From Chryseobacterium sp. (GTDB lineage Bacteria > Bacteroidota > Bacteroidia > Flavobacteriales > Weeksellaceae), in contig JAITMC010000026.1 in NCBI GenBank assembly GCA_031277615.1, positions 124,001 through 188,000 of the forward strand: DNA of 64,000 bases, given 5' to 3'. The notes below the pieces were generated by a model. The model was not told the origin of the DNA and searched no databases. It saw nothing but the letters and a program-made list of their open reading frames with translations. Below are positions 41,462-50,641 of the stretch, piece by piece. Position 1 is the first letter of the stretch; every line of letters starts with the position of its first letter. A program made the translations under genes and the position numbers.

Positions 41462-42814
41462 TTACTTTTCATTTCTGATTTCATATAGAAAATTAGCTTT
41501 AATAACATCATAAAGCGAATGTCTGCTGACTAAAATGGAAGCGATAGAAGAAACCATACCGGCAAGCATCAGGTGAAATATTAATGAATGCCTGTCAGTC
41601 ATTTCCAGTACAATGATGGCTGATGTGAACGGAGCACGCGTAATTCCGGTAAGAAAGGCAACCATTCCACCAAGAACAACTACATTGGTTTCATTAGGTG
41701 TTAAATGGATAATTCCTGAAATAACAGATCCAATACTTGCTCCGGCAGATAGAGCAGGCGCAAAAATTCCACCAGCACCTCCGGAAGTAAAAGAGAGGGC
41801 AGGGCCAAGCATCCTTAAAATAGGAACATACCAGTCTTCATGCTTATCCTTTGTAAAAAGTACCCGTTCCATAATTTCCTTTCCTGACCCTAAAATTTCA
41901 CGATTGATGAAATAGGCGATAGAAGCAATAATTAAAGCACATACCACCAGAAATGCAACATTCGCTCTGTCGGTTTTCAATGTTTTCTTTTTCCATCCAT
42001 TGATTTTAAGCATGATGACGGAAAGCTGGCTCGCCATAATTCCAGCTGTAGCGGCTACAAGCATAATGGGAAACATTACCATCAGAGAAACGTCATTTGT
42101 CTTGGGATATCCTAAGTATAAATAGGATCCGGCTAACGTTTGGGCTGTAAGACCCGCAATGATCACCGCTGTAAATAAAGCAGTTTTAAAGTAGTTGATA
42201 TGCGTTTTTGATAATTCTTCTACGGCAAATACAATTCCGCCGAGAGGAGTGTTGAAAGCCGCTGCAAGACCTGCTGCTGCACCGGTCATGATCATGTTCT
42301 TTTTAGAAATCTTTGGCCACCAGTCAGGCAGATATTCGTTCACTTTTCTGAAAACAGAGCCTGCAATCTGAATGGTAGGACCTTCACGGCCTACAGCGCC
42401 ACCTCCAATAACCAATATAACGGATGAAACAATTTTAAAGATGATGATTTTAAGGCTTAAAAGGCTTCTGATCTTTTTATGCTCTTTCGGGTTCGCAAGC
42501 TCTACGGCTGCCATCACTTGTGGAATGCCGCTTCCTTTAGCATTGGGGGCAAACTCTTTTACCAGCCACCAGGAAAGCACAAATCCAATGGGAGCAATGA
42601 TGAAAATCATCCAGGCATGCCAATCAAAAATGAAATTCATTAGGTTTTCACCCCAGGCAAATAGCTGAGCATATAATACGGCAAAAAAACCGGTAATCAC
42701 AGATCCTATCCAAAAAGGAATAGCCTGCAGGAGATTGTGCTTCAGCTGTTCGTTCCGGATATTATCAAAAGATTTTTTCAGAGATCGGCGGATAAGGACA
42801 AGAATTTTCAGCAT
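41462..42814 (-). CDS. ClC-family chloride channel/transporter
   Basis: A 450-residue integral membrane protein with the ClC selectivity motifs KGSGIPQ, GREGPTIQIAGS (with the external gating Glu) and GGIFAPALSAGAS. About ten hydrophobic helices. There is no C-terminal CBS pair. It probably works as a chloride channel or proton-coupled antiporter. It stands alone in an AT-rich neighbourhood; no clear terminator is seen. Confidence 0.93.
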   Translation of the reverse strand: MLKILVLIRRSLKKSFDNIRNEQLKHNLLQAIPFWIGSVITGFFAVLYAQLFAWGENLMNFIFDWHAWMIFIIAPIGFVLSWWLVKEFAPNAKGSGIPQVMAAVELANPKEHKKIRSLLSLKIIIFKIVSSVILVIGGGAVGREGPTIQIAGSVFRKVNEYLPDWWPKISKKNMIMTGAAAGLAAAFNTPLGGIVFAVEELSKTHINYFKTALFTAVIIAGLTAQTLAGSYLYLGYPKTNDVSLMVMFPIMLVAATAGIMASQLSVIMLKINGWKKKTLKTDRANVAFLVVCALIIASIAYFINREILGSGKEIMERVLFTKDKHEDWYVPILRMLGPALSFTSGGAGGIFAPALSAGASIGSVISGIIHLTPNETNVVVLGGMVAFLTGITRAPFTSAIIVLEMTDRHSLIFHLMLAGMVSSIASILVSRHSLYDVIKANFLYEIRNEK

Positions 42815-42856
42815 TTGTAGGTTTTGAGGGATGAAATTACGGCAAAATTCTGAGAA

Positions 42857-43483
42857 TTATATTCTATCTAAAAATGTTGATAGCATTAAAGCATTCTCAA
42901 CACTCATTGCCTTCGGTATTCTTAAGCCTGCAATATTGCTTTTGACCTCAATCTTGAAATCTTCATCCGTGATTGACTTTATAGCTTCTTTTCTTTGTGA
43001 AGTTAAGAATGTCATGGTTTTGTAAGGATCGCTTCCCAACACATAAAAGTCTTTAAAGTCTTTATTTTCTTTAAAATTGATATTAAAATTGCTGAATATC
43101 CCAGCGATTCTGTCTGCAAGCTTTTTTCTGTTGATAGAAATAAAACCAAAGTCCTCTTTCATTTCCTTTAATCCCCAAACTTCTAAGTTGTCATAATTGT
43201 CAGTTTTACGGGCTCCTTTGGCTGTAGTTTCTATGATATTGACAAACAAAAGATAAAAGGTAGTGGTTTTACTATGGTTTGTAATTTGATAACAAAGCTT
43301 AGGTTCCTGTAAAAAATTGATGTCTGCAGATTTGAATTGATTGAACGGAGAACTTTCGATATCAATCACTGAAACGTCATAAATTGCAGATAAACGATCA
43401 TGAATTTCAACTATTAATTCTTCATCTTCTTTGGAAAAATCAAATAATTTGGTGACATACAGTTTTCTAAAGTCTAATTCCAT
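42857..43483 (-). CDS. Hypothetical protein
   Basis: A 208-residue soluble protein, without signal peptide or membrane helices, rich in Lys, Asp, Phe and Asn. I recognise no domain. The C-terminal third (FYVLGSDPYKTMTFLTSQRK to ALMLSTFLDRI) is predicted-looking alpha/beta. The gene is AT-richer than its neighbours, perhaps an accessory gene. It starts 107 bases past the TPR-hydrolase stop. Confidence 0.5.
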   Translation of the reverse strand: MELDFRKLYVTKLFDFSKEDEELIVEIHDRLSAIYDVSVIDIESSPFNQFKSADINFLQEPKLCYQITNHSKTTTFYLLFVNIIETTAKGARKTDNYDNLEVWGLKEMKEDFGFISINRKKLADRIAGIFSNFNINFKENKDFKDFYVLGSDPYKTMTFLTSQRKEAIKSITDEDFKIEVKSNIAGLRIPKAMSVENALMLSTFLDRI

Positions 43484-43530
43484 AGATAATACTTTGTTTA
43501 AAGATAAAATTATTAATGAAAAAATCCAAT

Positions 43531-43560
43531 AAAAAAACCTTCAATAAAATATGAAGGTTT
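43531..43560 (-). terminator. Terminator after the serine hydrolase gene
   Basis: A 9-bp perfect stem (43535-43543 with 43552-43560) with an A run on the left that becomes a U tract on the minus strand. Confidence 0.7.
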
Positions 43561-43590
43561 ATAGTAAACAATAGAGTAGGAAATAATATA

Positions 43591-45021
43591 TTATTTCTTT
43601 TTTGTCAGATCTTCTATCTTCTGAATCATTTTTGCAGCATTGGTGTTTTCAGGATTTAATGCTAGTGATTTTTTATAATTGTCTAAAGCCAAAACATAAT
43701 TCTTTGCTGAAAAATAACCTTCACCTAAACTATCAAAAGCATTAGCCGATTGTGGATTTTCCTTAACATTTAAAACAAAAACCTTAATGGCTTCATCAAC
43801 TCTTGAATTTCTCAACAAAATATAGCCCGTATCATTCATCGTATTTTCAAAATTCCATTTTGGATTTTTTGCCTTTATGGAATAATATATTTTTTCTGCA
43901 TCAGGGTTATTCTTTTTGGAAAATTCCGAAATAATGGTTTCTTCTGCTAATGAATAGGTATCTGTTAAATTTTTATCAATCATAGCAGCAATATGATTTA
44001 CCATACGATAATAGATAGGGAATTGGTTGTATCCGTTAGACATCATAATGATTGCCATATTATTTTGTGGATAGATTCTATAAGCACTTACATTTCCACC
44101 GGAAAAGCTGTAAGATTTTATATTATTCACTTTGTTGATATCCCACCCATAGGCAAAAACATCTTTTTTATTCCCAAAATCAAATGGCTGCCACATCATT
44201 TCTTTTGTTTTCTGGTCCAATAAATCATTTTCACTGAGATGAATGCTCCATTTTAAAAATGCAGGAAGGGTTATAGCGATTCCATTGGCAGAATGCGCTC
44301 TTGTCCCGCCAATGTCCGTTGATTTTTCATATTGTTTTTTTTCCGGATTGTAGTTGTATTTTATAACACGGTGAGGGATTTTTTCAAGGGCATTTGAAGA
44401 AAAAACAACCTGATTTTTTGAATCTGAAAACTGATTATTCAGAATAAAGCTCTCAAAAGGTTTGCCTGTGATCTTTTCAATAATCAAAGTAAGAAGAAAA
44501 TAGTTCGTTTGATTATATCTGTACTCGTTTCCTGTTTTAAAATCCATTTTTTCTCTCGACAGTCTTTCAATAACTTTAGAGTTAGAGTCACCTGGCAAAA
44601 TATCATTAAAAACGATAAGATTAGGAAGTCCGGAAGAATGTGTGATCAGGTTTTTTACTTTAATGTCTTGCCATTCTTTAGGTAAATTGTCAAGGTATTG
44701 GGAGATTTTGTCTTCTAAAGATAATTGTCCCTTTTCAATCAGTTGAAAAACGCCAACATTCGTCATCAATTTTGAGGTAGAGTATATCCTGAACATAGAA
44801 TTTGAATCCACTTTTTTATCATTTTCAAGAGTTTCCGTACCATAATATCGTTGAAAAACAATCTGATTATCTTTTATCACACCAACAGCAAGACCGGGAA
44901 TTTGATTAATTTTAATCACTTCTTTTACATACTGGTCAATGGCTGCAGATGGATCGGTTTTCTGAGAATAGGTGGCAATAGAGACACTTAGAGCTAATGC
45001 GGTTAAAATGAACTGTTTCAT
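43591..45021 (-). CDS. Serine hydrolase (beta-lactamase fold) with C-terminal TPR repeats
   Basis: A 476-residue periplasmic protein. A signal peptide (about 1-19, ending ATYSQ) is followed by a class C beta-lactamase/penicillin-binding-like domain with the S-x-x-K motif Ser81-Thr-Ser-Lys84, and a LITHSSGLP segment. At the place of the usual Y-x-N stands Tyr169-Asn-Gln171. The C-terminus holds two TPR-like units (NSRVDEAIKVFVLNVKENP and NYVLALDNYKKSLALNPEN). It is probably an esterase, D-peptidase or amidase rather than a true beta-lactamase. The gene is AT-rich. Confidence 0.85.
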   Translation of the reverse strand: MKQFILTALALSVSIATYSQKTDPSAAIDQYVKEVIKINQIPGLAVGVIKDNQIVFQRYYGTETLENDKKVDSNSMFRIYSTSKLMTNVGVFQLIEKGQLSLEDKISQYLDNLPKEWQDIKVKNLITHSSGLPNLIVFNDILPGDSNSKVIERLSREKMDFKTGNEYRYNQTNYFLLTLIIEKITGKPFESFILNNQFSDSKNQVVFSSNALEKIPHRVIKYNYNPEKKQYEKSTDIGGTRAHSANGIAITLPAFLKWSIHLSENDLLDQKTKEMMWQPFDFGNKKDVFAYGWDINKVNNIKSYSFSGGNVSAYRIYPQNNMAIIMMSNGYNQFPIYYRMVNHIAAMIDKNLTDTYSLAEETIISEFSKKNNPDAEKIYYSIKAKNPKWNFENTMNDTGYILLRNSRVDEAIKVFVLNVKENPQSANAFDSLGEGYFSAKNYVLALDNYKKSLALNPENTNAAKMIQKIEDLTKKK

Positions 45022-45108
45022 AAGTAACTTGGTTTGTTTTTATAAAAGACAATCGAAACTCCGGTTATATTACTTCCTAATTCAAAGATACACAGATTGG
45101 CCCACAAA

Positions 45109-45135
45109 AAAACCTCCGATGAAAATCGAAGGTTT
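45109..45135 (-). terminator. Terminator after the two small membrane protein genes
   Basis: Inverted repeat 45110-45120 with 45125-45135, 10 of 11 pairs, with an A run giving a minus-strand U tract. Confidence 0.7.
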
Positions 45136-45183
45136 GATATTTTAAAATGTATTCAATAAGTCTGAACTTCCTTATTACTTCAA

Positions 45184-45537
45184 TCAGTTCGCTCCAAAAA
45201 TGCTGATAGCGCTTATCCCATAAATAAGTAATAAGATGACAATGAAAATGATATTTACATTGGCGAGAGCCGGTTTATTGTTGCTCTTCAGAATCGGTGT
45301 TTCAATAATGATAAAGAGAAGGCATACCGCATGAAAGATCATCATATACATCAGAATTCCTAGTGCGCCCCATCCTTTGGCCTGGCTCATGGCAATACCG
45401 AAGACTATGGTTCCGGCAATAAAGACAGCAAGGCGTATCGTTGCGTGTCTCAGTACATTCTGCTCGGGAGGTTTCCGGTCTCCTTTTTCGTTGTTGTCGT
45501 CTTTGAGTTCAAAGAGTTCCCTGAGTTCCGGATCCAT
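45184..45537 (-). CDS. Small multi-pass membrane protein
   Basis: A 117-residue protein. It has a charged N-terminal 30 residues (Asp/Glu/Lys-rich), then three hydrophobic segments (about 33-48, 55-75 and 93-115). No family is recognised. Its ATG overlaps the stop of the preceding gene by one base (TAATG), so translation is coupled. Confidence 0.6.
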   Translation of the reverse strand: MDPELRELFELKDDNNEKGDRKPPEQNVLRHATIRLAVFIAGTIVFGIAMSQAKGWGALGILMYMMIFHAVCLLFIIIETPILKSNNKPALANVNIIFIVILLLIYGISAISIFGAN

Positions 45538-45725
45538 TATTTCTGTTTTTTATAAAGTTGGATAAAGAACGGAAGCAGTCCTGCAAAAGCAACAAGGTTG
45601 ATAAGTCCGAAAAGCCTGAATACCGGTAAGGAATATACCTCAAAAAAGCTAAGGATCAACTGAATGAAATCAATAAGAACAATCACAATCAGAGAGATTA
45701 TAGCAATTAAAGTAGCGTTTTTCAT
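45537..45725 (-). CDS. Small two-helix membrane protein
   Basis: A 62-residue protein with two hydrophobic helices (about 5-28 and 33-56) and a Lys-rich tail. No family is recognised. It is coupled to the 117-residue membrane protein by a TAATG overlap; the two may work together in the inner membrane. Confidence 0.55.
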   Translation of the reverse strand: MKNATLIAIISLIVIVLIDFIQLILSFFEVYSLPVFRLFGLINLVAFAGLLPFFIQLYKKQK

Positions 45726-45787
45726 GTTCTTATTGATTTATTGTATGTTATTTACAGTTGTTTTTTATAATCCGGTTTGAAATACGA

Positions 45788-47095
45788 TTAGATTTCAGTG
45801 TTCAGATCCCAGTTTTCAAGGTAATCGTGAACATGCTTAAGCATCATTCCTCCAAGAGATCCGTCTACCACTCTGTGGTCATACGAGTGAGACATGAACA
45901 TCAGGTTTCTGATGGCAATAACGTCACCGTCTTTTGTTTCAAGAACCGCAGGCTTTTTCACGATAGCTCCAATGGCCAGGATGGCAACCTGTGGCTGAGG
46001 AATGATCGGCGTTCCCATCAGGTTTCCGAAGCTTCCTACGTTAGAAATTGTATACGTAGCTCCCTGAGTATCTTCAGGTCTTAGTTTCTTGTTTCTTGCT
46101 CTGTAAGCCAGGTCGTTGATTGCCTTGGCAAGACCGGAAAGAGATAACTGGTCTGCATTCTTGATCACAGGAACAATAAGGTTTCCGTCAGGAAGGGCAG
46201 TGGCCATACCGATGTTGATATTTTTCTTCTTGATGATATTTTCTCCGCTTACGGAAACATTAATCATTGGGAAATCCTGAATAGCTTTTACAACAGCTTT
46301 TACGAAAATAGGCATGAACGTCAGTTTTTCACCTTCACGTTTTTCAAAAATAGCTTTGTTTTTATTTCTCCACTTCACCACATTGGTTACATCGGTTTCG
46401 ATGAAAGAGGTAACGTGCGGAGCAATTTGTTTTGCTTTTACCATGTTTTCAGCGATGATCTTTCTCATTCTGTCCATTGGAATGATCTCGTCACCTGCAG
46501 CAGCCGTAATCGTAGCAGCCGGTGCTGAAACAGGAGCCGGAGCTGAAACAGTTGGCTGAACCGGAGCTGCTTGCTGAGGCTGGTTTCCTCTGTTGGCTAC
46601 ATAAGCCAGTATATCTTCTTTGGTAATTCTTCCTTCCAGACCGCTTCCTTTGATGGTTTTAAGCTCGGCTTCGGAAATGTTTTCCTGCTGTGCAATAGAT
46701 TTTACCAGTGGAGAAAGGTAAAGATCTCCTGAAAATTCAACGTTTGATGCAGCAACCTTCAATGGCTCTTCAATCGTTTTTAAAGTATCGGTATCAGGAG
46801 CAGCAGCCGGAGTTTCAGTTTTTACTTCTTCTGAAGCTGTATTTCCGCCTTCACCTTCGATTTCTAAAATAGCAATGGCTTCACCAACTTTTGCAACTTC
46901 GTCTTTTTGCTTTAAGATTTTCACAATTTTCCCCGAAACTGGTGTCGGAACGTCTGAATCTACCTTATCTGTTGCAATTTCTACTACGGAGTCATCCTCT
47001 TTTACACTATCACCTTCATTGAATAACCAAGTGATAATCGTCGCTTCCATAACACCTTCTCCCATTGACGGAAGCAATAATTTGTATTCTGCCAT
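45788..47095 (-). CDS. 2-oxo acid dehydrogenase E2 acyltransferase
   Basis: A 435-residue E2 with one lipoyl domain (lipoylated Lys44 in ATDKVDSDV) and a Pro/Ala-rich linker. The peripheral-subunit-binding domain follows (LSPLVKSIAQQENI to GSGLEGRITKEDI), then a catalytic domain ending SHSYDHRVVDGS. The features point to a branched-chain 2-oxo acid dehydrogenase E2 (BkdB-like) rather than the succinyl enzyme, which is sucB here. No E1 or E3 genes are adjacent. Confidence 0.9.
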   Translation of the reverse strand: MAEYKLLLPSMGEGVMEATIITWLFNEGDSVKEDDSVVEIATDKVDSDVPTPVSGKIVKILKQKDEVAKVGEAIAILEIEGEGGNTASEEVKTETPAAAPDTDTLKTIEEPLKVAASNVEFSGDLYLSPLVKSIAQQENISEAELKTIKGSGLEGRITKEDILAYVANRGNQPQQAAPVQPTVSAPAPVSAPAATITAAAGDEIIPMDRMRKIIAENMVKAKQIAPHVTSFIETDVTNVVKWRNKNKAIFEKREGEKLTFMPIFVKAVVKAIQDFPMINVSVSGENIIKKKNINIGMATALPDGNLIVPVIKNADQLSLSGLAKAINDLAYRARNKKLRPEDTQGATYTISNVGSFGNLMGTPIIPQPQVAILAIGAIVKKPAVLETKDGDVIAIRNLMFMSHSYDHRVVDGSLGGMMLKHVHDYLENWDLNTEI

Positions 47096-47158
47096 TTTTA
47101 ATTTTTAGATTTTGACAAATATATAAAAAAAATCGGTTTTTTTATGAAATATATAATT

Positions 47159-47986
47159 TTAGAAAAATTCAATGTAAATATTCTCACCTACATTCAGTCC
47201 AAACAGGCTTTTGGCTCCGTTTTTCCTGCTTCCTTTGTAGATGGTAAGTTCCAGCAGCTGGCTGTCATTAAAAATAGCTGCCGACTGTCCGTGGAATTCC
47301 GTTTCCCGGTCCCAATCCGAGACCACTTCCGTATGGCTGGAAAATATTCTGGAAAGTGTTAAATTTCTGAATTTTATCATAAATCCTTCGTGCCCTTTGC
47401 TGATATTTTCAAAGAGATCTTTATTGATATTAGAGATAATATTTCCGAAATTATCAATATAGGTTACTTCCCCGATAATCATTTTTTCCGATTCATTGTA
47501 AACCGGTTTAGGGAAAAGAAGTTGTTTGGCGGTATCTATTTTTCTTCCGATCACTTCAGGAAGGCCGCCGTTGGCAAGATGTACTGCTGCCGGAACAAAA
47601 ACATCGGTAGAGGTGAAATCTACCACATCATCAAAACGGCTGTTCAGGGTAATCTCGTAGATCGCTTCAGGTTTAATATCGAAAAAAACAAGACTCAGAA
47701 GCCCGTTGTCTGCTGCCAGAAAGTAAGAACCATCGGCTTTATAGAGAATATTTTTTCTTGATTTGCTGTAGAAACTGTCTACAGAAACAATATGAATAGT
47801 TCCTTTCGGAAAATATTTATAAGCATTGCGGACGATATAAGAAGTCTGTATAAGGTTGAATGCCTGGATATCGTGGGTTATATCAATAATATTAACCTCA
47901 GGGTTTAGAGACAGAATCTTGCCTTTTACAGCAGCAACTCTGTAGTCTAGGTTTCCGAAATCCGAAGTAAGGGTAATAATTGACAT
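47159..47986 (-). CDS. SAM hydroxide adenosyltransferase family protein (DUF62)
   Basis: A 275-residue protein with the family's opening TLTSDFGNLDYRVAAVKG, then VDSFYSKSRK and YFLAADNGLLSLVF, followed by a C-terminal beta domain. Members hydrolyse S-adenosylmethionine to adenosine and methionine. It is divergent from phoH. A -7 match lies upstream. Confidence 0.88.
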   Translation of the reverse strand: MSIITLTSDFGNLDYRVAAVKGKILSLNPEVNIIDITHDIQAFNLIQTSYIVRNAYKYFPKGTIHIVSVDSFYSKSRKNILYKADGSYFLAADNGLLSLVFFDIKPEAIYEITLNSRFDDVVDFTSTDVFVPAAVHLANGGLPEVIGRKIDTAKQLLFPKPVYNESEKMIIGEVTYIDNFGNIISNINKDLFENISKGHEGFMIKFRNLTLSRIFSSHTEVVSDWDRETEFHGQSAAIFNDSQLLELTIYKGSRKNGAKSLFGLNVGENIYIEFF

Positions 47987-48017
47987 GTATTGTGAGTAGA
48001 ATAAATAGTGTTTCCTG

Positions 48018-48025
48018 CAAAGTTA
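48018..48025 (-). promoter_or_regulatory. -7 box for the DUF62 gene
   Basis: TAACTTTG on the minus strand matches TAnnTTTG, 31 bases before the ATG. No -33 TTG is seen at normal spacing. Confidence 0.4.
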
Positions 48026-48122
48026 TCTAAAATAAAAAGAAAGCCCGAAATATTATAGCAAAGAATTTCATTTAAATTTGAAAAAAAGCTTTAAATTTAA
48101 AATCTAAAAATAAAAATACTGC

Positions 48123-49079
48123 ATGTTTGAATTAACCTATGATCTTGAAGATGTTGACGTAAAAATCTTCTATGGTGTTAATAACCAATATTTCAATTTA
48201 ATAAAATCAAGCTTTCCAACGCTTAAAATTACAGGGCGGGACCATTTCATCTTTGCTATGGGCAATCAGGAAGCTTTAGACATACTCAGACAAAAGCTGG
48301 ATGATATCGTTAAGTTTATCTCTAAAAACAATTCCATTGAGCTGAAGGATGTGGAAAATATCCTGAACATCAAAGACGAAAATGAAAAGCACCTGATCTT
48401 TGACCAGGACATCATTGTAAAAGGGGTGAATGGTAAGATCATCAAAGCGAAGACCACCAACCTTAAGAAACTCGTTAAAGAAACGGAGAAAAAGGACATG
48501 GTATTTGCGATCGGACCTGCCGGAACCGGGAAAACCTATACCAGCGTGGCATTGGCTGCAAGAGCTTTGAGAGATAAGGAAGTCAAAAGAATTATCCTGA
48601 CCAGGCCTGCCGTAGAAGCAGGAGAGAGTCTTGGGTTTCTGCCGGGAGATCTTAAAGAAAAACTGGATCCGTATTTACAGCCGCTGTATGATGCACTTCG
48701 TGATATGATCCCGCATGAAAAGCTGGAAGGCTTTATGGAGAAAAAAGTGATTGAAGTGGCGCCGCTTGCCTTCATGAGAGGCCGTACACTTGATGATGCT
48801 TTTGTTATTCTGGATGAAGCTCAGAATACGACCCATGCCCAGATGAAAATGTTCCTTACGAGAATGGGGATGAATGCAAAATTCATTATTACCGGAGATC
48901 CGAGCCAGATTGACCTTCCGAAAAATCAGCAGTCCGGACTGAAAGAAGCGATGAGAATTCTGAAAGACGTTAAAGAAATAGGATTTGTACACCTTACGGA
49001 GGAGGATGTGGTAAGACATCCGGTGGTGAGAAAAATCATTCTGGCCTATAACGACGAAGAAAAAAGACTGAGAGATTAA
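48123..49079 (+). CDS. phoH: PhoH-family ATPase
   Basis: A 318-residue cytosolic protein. An N-terminal KH-like domain precedes the PhoH P-loop NTPase domain with Walker A GPAGTGKTY (131-139), LTRPAVEAGE, and Walker B-like VILDEAQN with ITGDPSQIDL. It is related to RNA helicase-type ATPases and probably acts in RNA metabolism. A hairpin terminator follows. Confidence 0.93.
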   Translation: MFELTYDLEDVDVKIFYGVNNQYFNLIKSSFPTLKITGRDHFIFAMGNQEALDILRQKLDDIVKFISKNNSIELKDVENILNIKDENEKHLIFDQDIIVKGVNGKIIKAKTTNLKKLVKETEKKDMVFAIGPAGTGKTYTSVALAARALRDKEVKRIILTRPAVEAGESLGFLPGDLKEKLDPYLQPLYDALRDMIPHEKLEGFMEKKVIEVAPLAFMRGRTLDDAFVILDEAQNTTHAQMKMFLTRMGMNAKFIITGDPSQIDLPKNQQSGLKEAMRILKDVKEIGFVHLTEEDVVRHPVVRKIILAYNDEEKRLRD

Positions 49080-49120
49080 ATTTCTGTTATCTGAAAATTA
49101 TCTTTCAATGAATAAATAGT

Positions 49121-49146
49121 GACGGGGAACGGGAGTTCCCCGTTTC
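49121..49146 (+). terminator. Terminator after phoH
   Basis: A 9-bp G+C-rich perfect stem (49122-49130 with 49135-49143) with a 4-base loop followed by TTTC. The T tract is short. Confidence 0.65.
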
Positions 49147-49182
49147 ATGGTATATTGGGGCACTGAAATTTTAAAAACAACC

Positions 49183-49854
49183 ATGAAACAATCACTATTA
49201 ACAGCTTTCCTTCTTTTCTCAGGGATTCTTGTTCACGCACAGAAATTCAATTTCGGGATTAAAGGAAGTGTTGGCCGTACCACATTGGAGACCTCATTTG
49301 AAAATCCTGATTTTAATTTTGATTCCAAAGGGCGCCTAGCCATTCGTATTGCCGGGTATGCCGAATATAAGCTCAGTGAAGAATTTGCTCTACAGGTAGA
49401 AGTTGCTCCTACTTTTCTGGGTGGGAAATATGAATACCGCAATGATGATCTAGGGATGATCAACAAGATCAGTATGCATACGCTTAACTTTCCCTTATTA
49501 TTTAAATATTATCCTGCCGGGAATTTTAATCTCAATACAGGAGTGGATCTGGGATTTCTGATTGAAGCCGAAAGTGCCGTCAGTAGAAACTCCGATCATA
49601 AGCTTTTTCTGGCCGGAGATCTGGTTCAGAACCTGTTCAGTGAAAAAACAGATTTTAAAGATTATATAAAATCTTTTTCCGCCAATCCTTTTGTAGGAGC
49701 AGAATACCATCTCAATAACGGACTGTTCCTGGATACAAGATATACCTTCGGGGTTTTTAATGTAGCCAAAAAGAAAGGAGAAGAGGGTTTTAGAACTTTA
49801 AAAAACAGCTATCTGCTGATCGGCGTTGGATATCGGATAAAGAAGAAAAAATAA
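49183..49854 (+). CDS. Outer-membrane beta-barrel protein 1
   Basis: A 223-residue protein with signal peptide (about 1-19, ending LVHAQ) and alternating beta strands with aromatic girdles, like the porin-family Omp_b-brl_2 domain (FGIKGSVGRTTLE, PFVGAEYHLNNGLFLDTRY). The ATG at 49183 gives a proper signal peptide; an upstream extension does not. First of five barrel genes in a row. Confidence 0.85.
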   Translation: MKQSLLTAFLLFSGILVHAQKFNFGIKGSVGRTTLETSFENPDFNFDSKGRLAIRIAGYAEYKLSEEFALQVEVAPTFLGGKYEYRNDDLGMINKISMHTLNFPLLFKYYPAGNFNLNTGVDLGFLIEAESAVSRNSDHKLFLAGDLVQNLFSEKTDFKDYIKSFSANPFVGAEYHLNNGLFLDTRYTFGVFNVAKKKGEEGFRTLKNSYLLIGVGYRIKKKK

Positions 49855-49910
49855 ATTCGGTTATAATTTGTTTGAATAATTCTAAATGTTGAAATTAATT
49901 TTAATAATAT

Positions 49911-49940
49911 TTGCTTATTTATGAAAAATATTTAGTTTTG
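49911..49940 (+). promoter_or_regulatory. Promoter of barrel gene 2
   Basis: TTG (49911-49913), 19 bases, TAGTTTTG (49933-49940): a full Bacteroidota match, 21 bases before the ATG. Confidence 0.65.
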
Positions 49941-49961
49941 TGGCTGAACTAAATAATAACC

Positions 49962-50630
49962 ATGAAAAAACTATTCATTGTTGCAGCAATTGCAGTAATC
50001 GGAGCCCAACTAAGTGCTCAGGAAACAAGATTCGGGGTAAAAGCCGGATATTCTCTTTCCACATTAAAATTCAAAGACGGTGACACCAAAGAAAATACAG
50101 ATCCTTCCCATACTTACTATGGGGGACTTCTGGTTGAGCATAAACTGAGTGATAAATTTGGGCTTCAGGGAGAAGTTCTGTATTCTCAGCTTGGAGGTAA
50201 AATCAGTGAAAAAGTAGAAAGCCAGGAAGATCCGGGAACTTTTTTCGGCATAAAATCAAAAAGGATGCTGGGAACGGTGCTGGTTCCGGTTTCTGCTAAG
50301 TATTTTATTACAGAAAATTTCTCTGTATCAGCAGGAGCCAGCTTCGGATTTATTATTTCTGCCAAAGAAAAAACAGTAGCAGATCTTGGCTTGGGCATGG
50401 TAATTCCGGGATTTGAGATCTCAGGAAGTGATAAAATGGATGTTAAAGACCAGACCAATACCCTGAATATCGCACCTTTCTTGGGAGCTGAATATGCTCT
50501 TGAAAACGGATTGTTCTTTGATGCAAGGTACAATATGGGTGTTTCCAACATTGCAAAAGAATCGGGAGACGGAAAATTAACGAACAGCTTCCTTCAGGTA
50601 GGAGTGGGCTTTAAATTCGGAGGAAATTAA
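49962..50630 (+). CDS. Outer-membrane beta-barrel protein 2
   Basis: A 222-residue porin-family barrel with signal peptide (about 1-19, ending QLSAQ). TRFGVKAGYSLSTLKF and GLQGEVLYSQLGG closely resemble the barrel encoded at 52857, so the two are paralogues. The C-terminus FLQVGVGFKFGGN is a good barrel-assembly end. It has its own promoter. Confidence 0.88.
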   Translation: MKKLFIVAAIAVIGAQLSAQETRFGVKAGYSLSTLKFKDGDTKENTDPSHTYYGGLLVEHKLSDKFGLQGEVLYSQLGGKISEKVESQEDPGTFFGIKSKRMLGTVLVPVSAKYFITENFSVSAGASFGFIISAKEKTVADLGLGMVIPGFEISGSDKMDVKDQTNTLNIAPFLGAEYALENGLFFDARYNMGVSNIAKESGDGKLTNSFLQVGVGFKFGGN

Positions 50631-50641
50631 TCTCAAAAATC

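Noticed and set aside
43591-45021. Beta-lactam resistance gene
   Set aside because: Only the fold is shared; the second motif differs and TPRs are present, so resistance is not supported.
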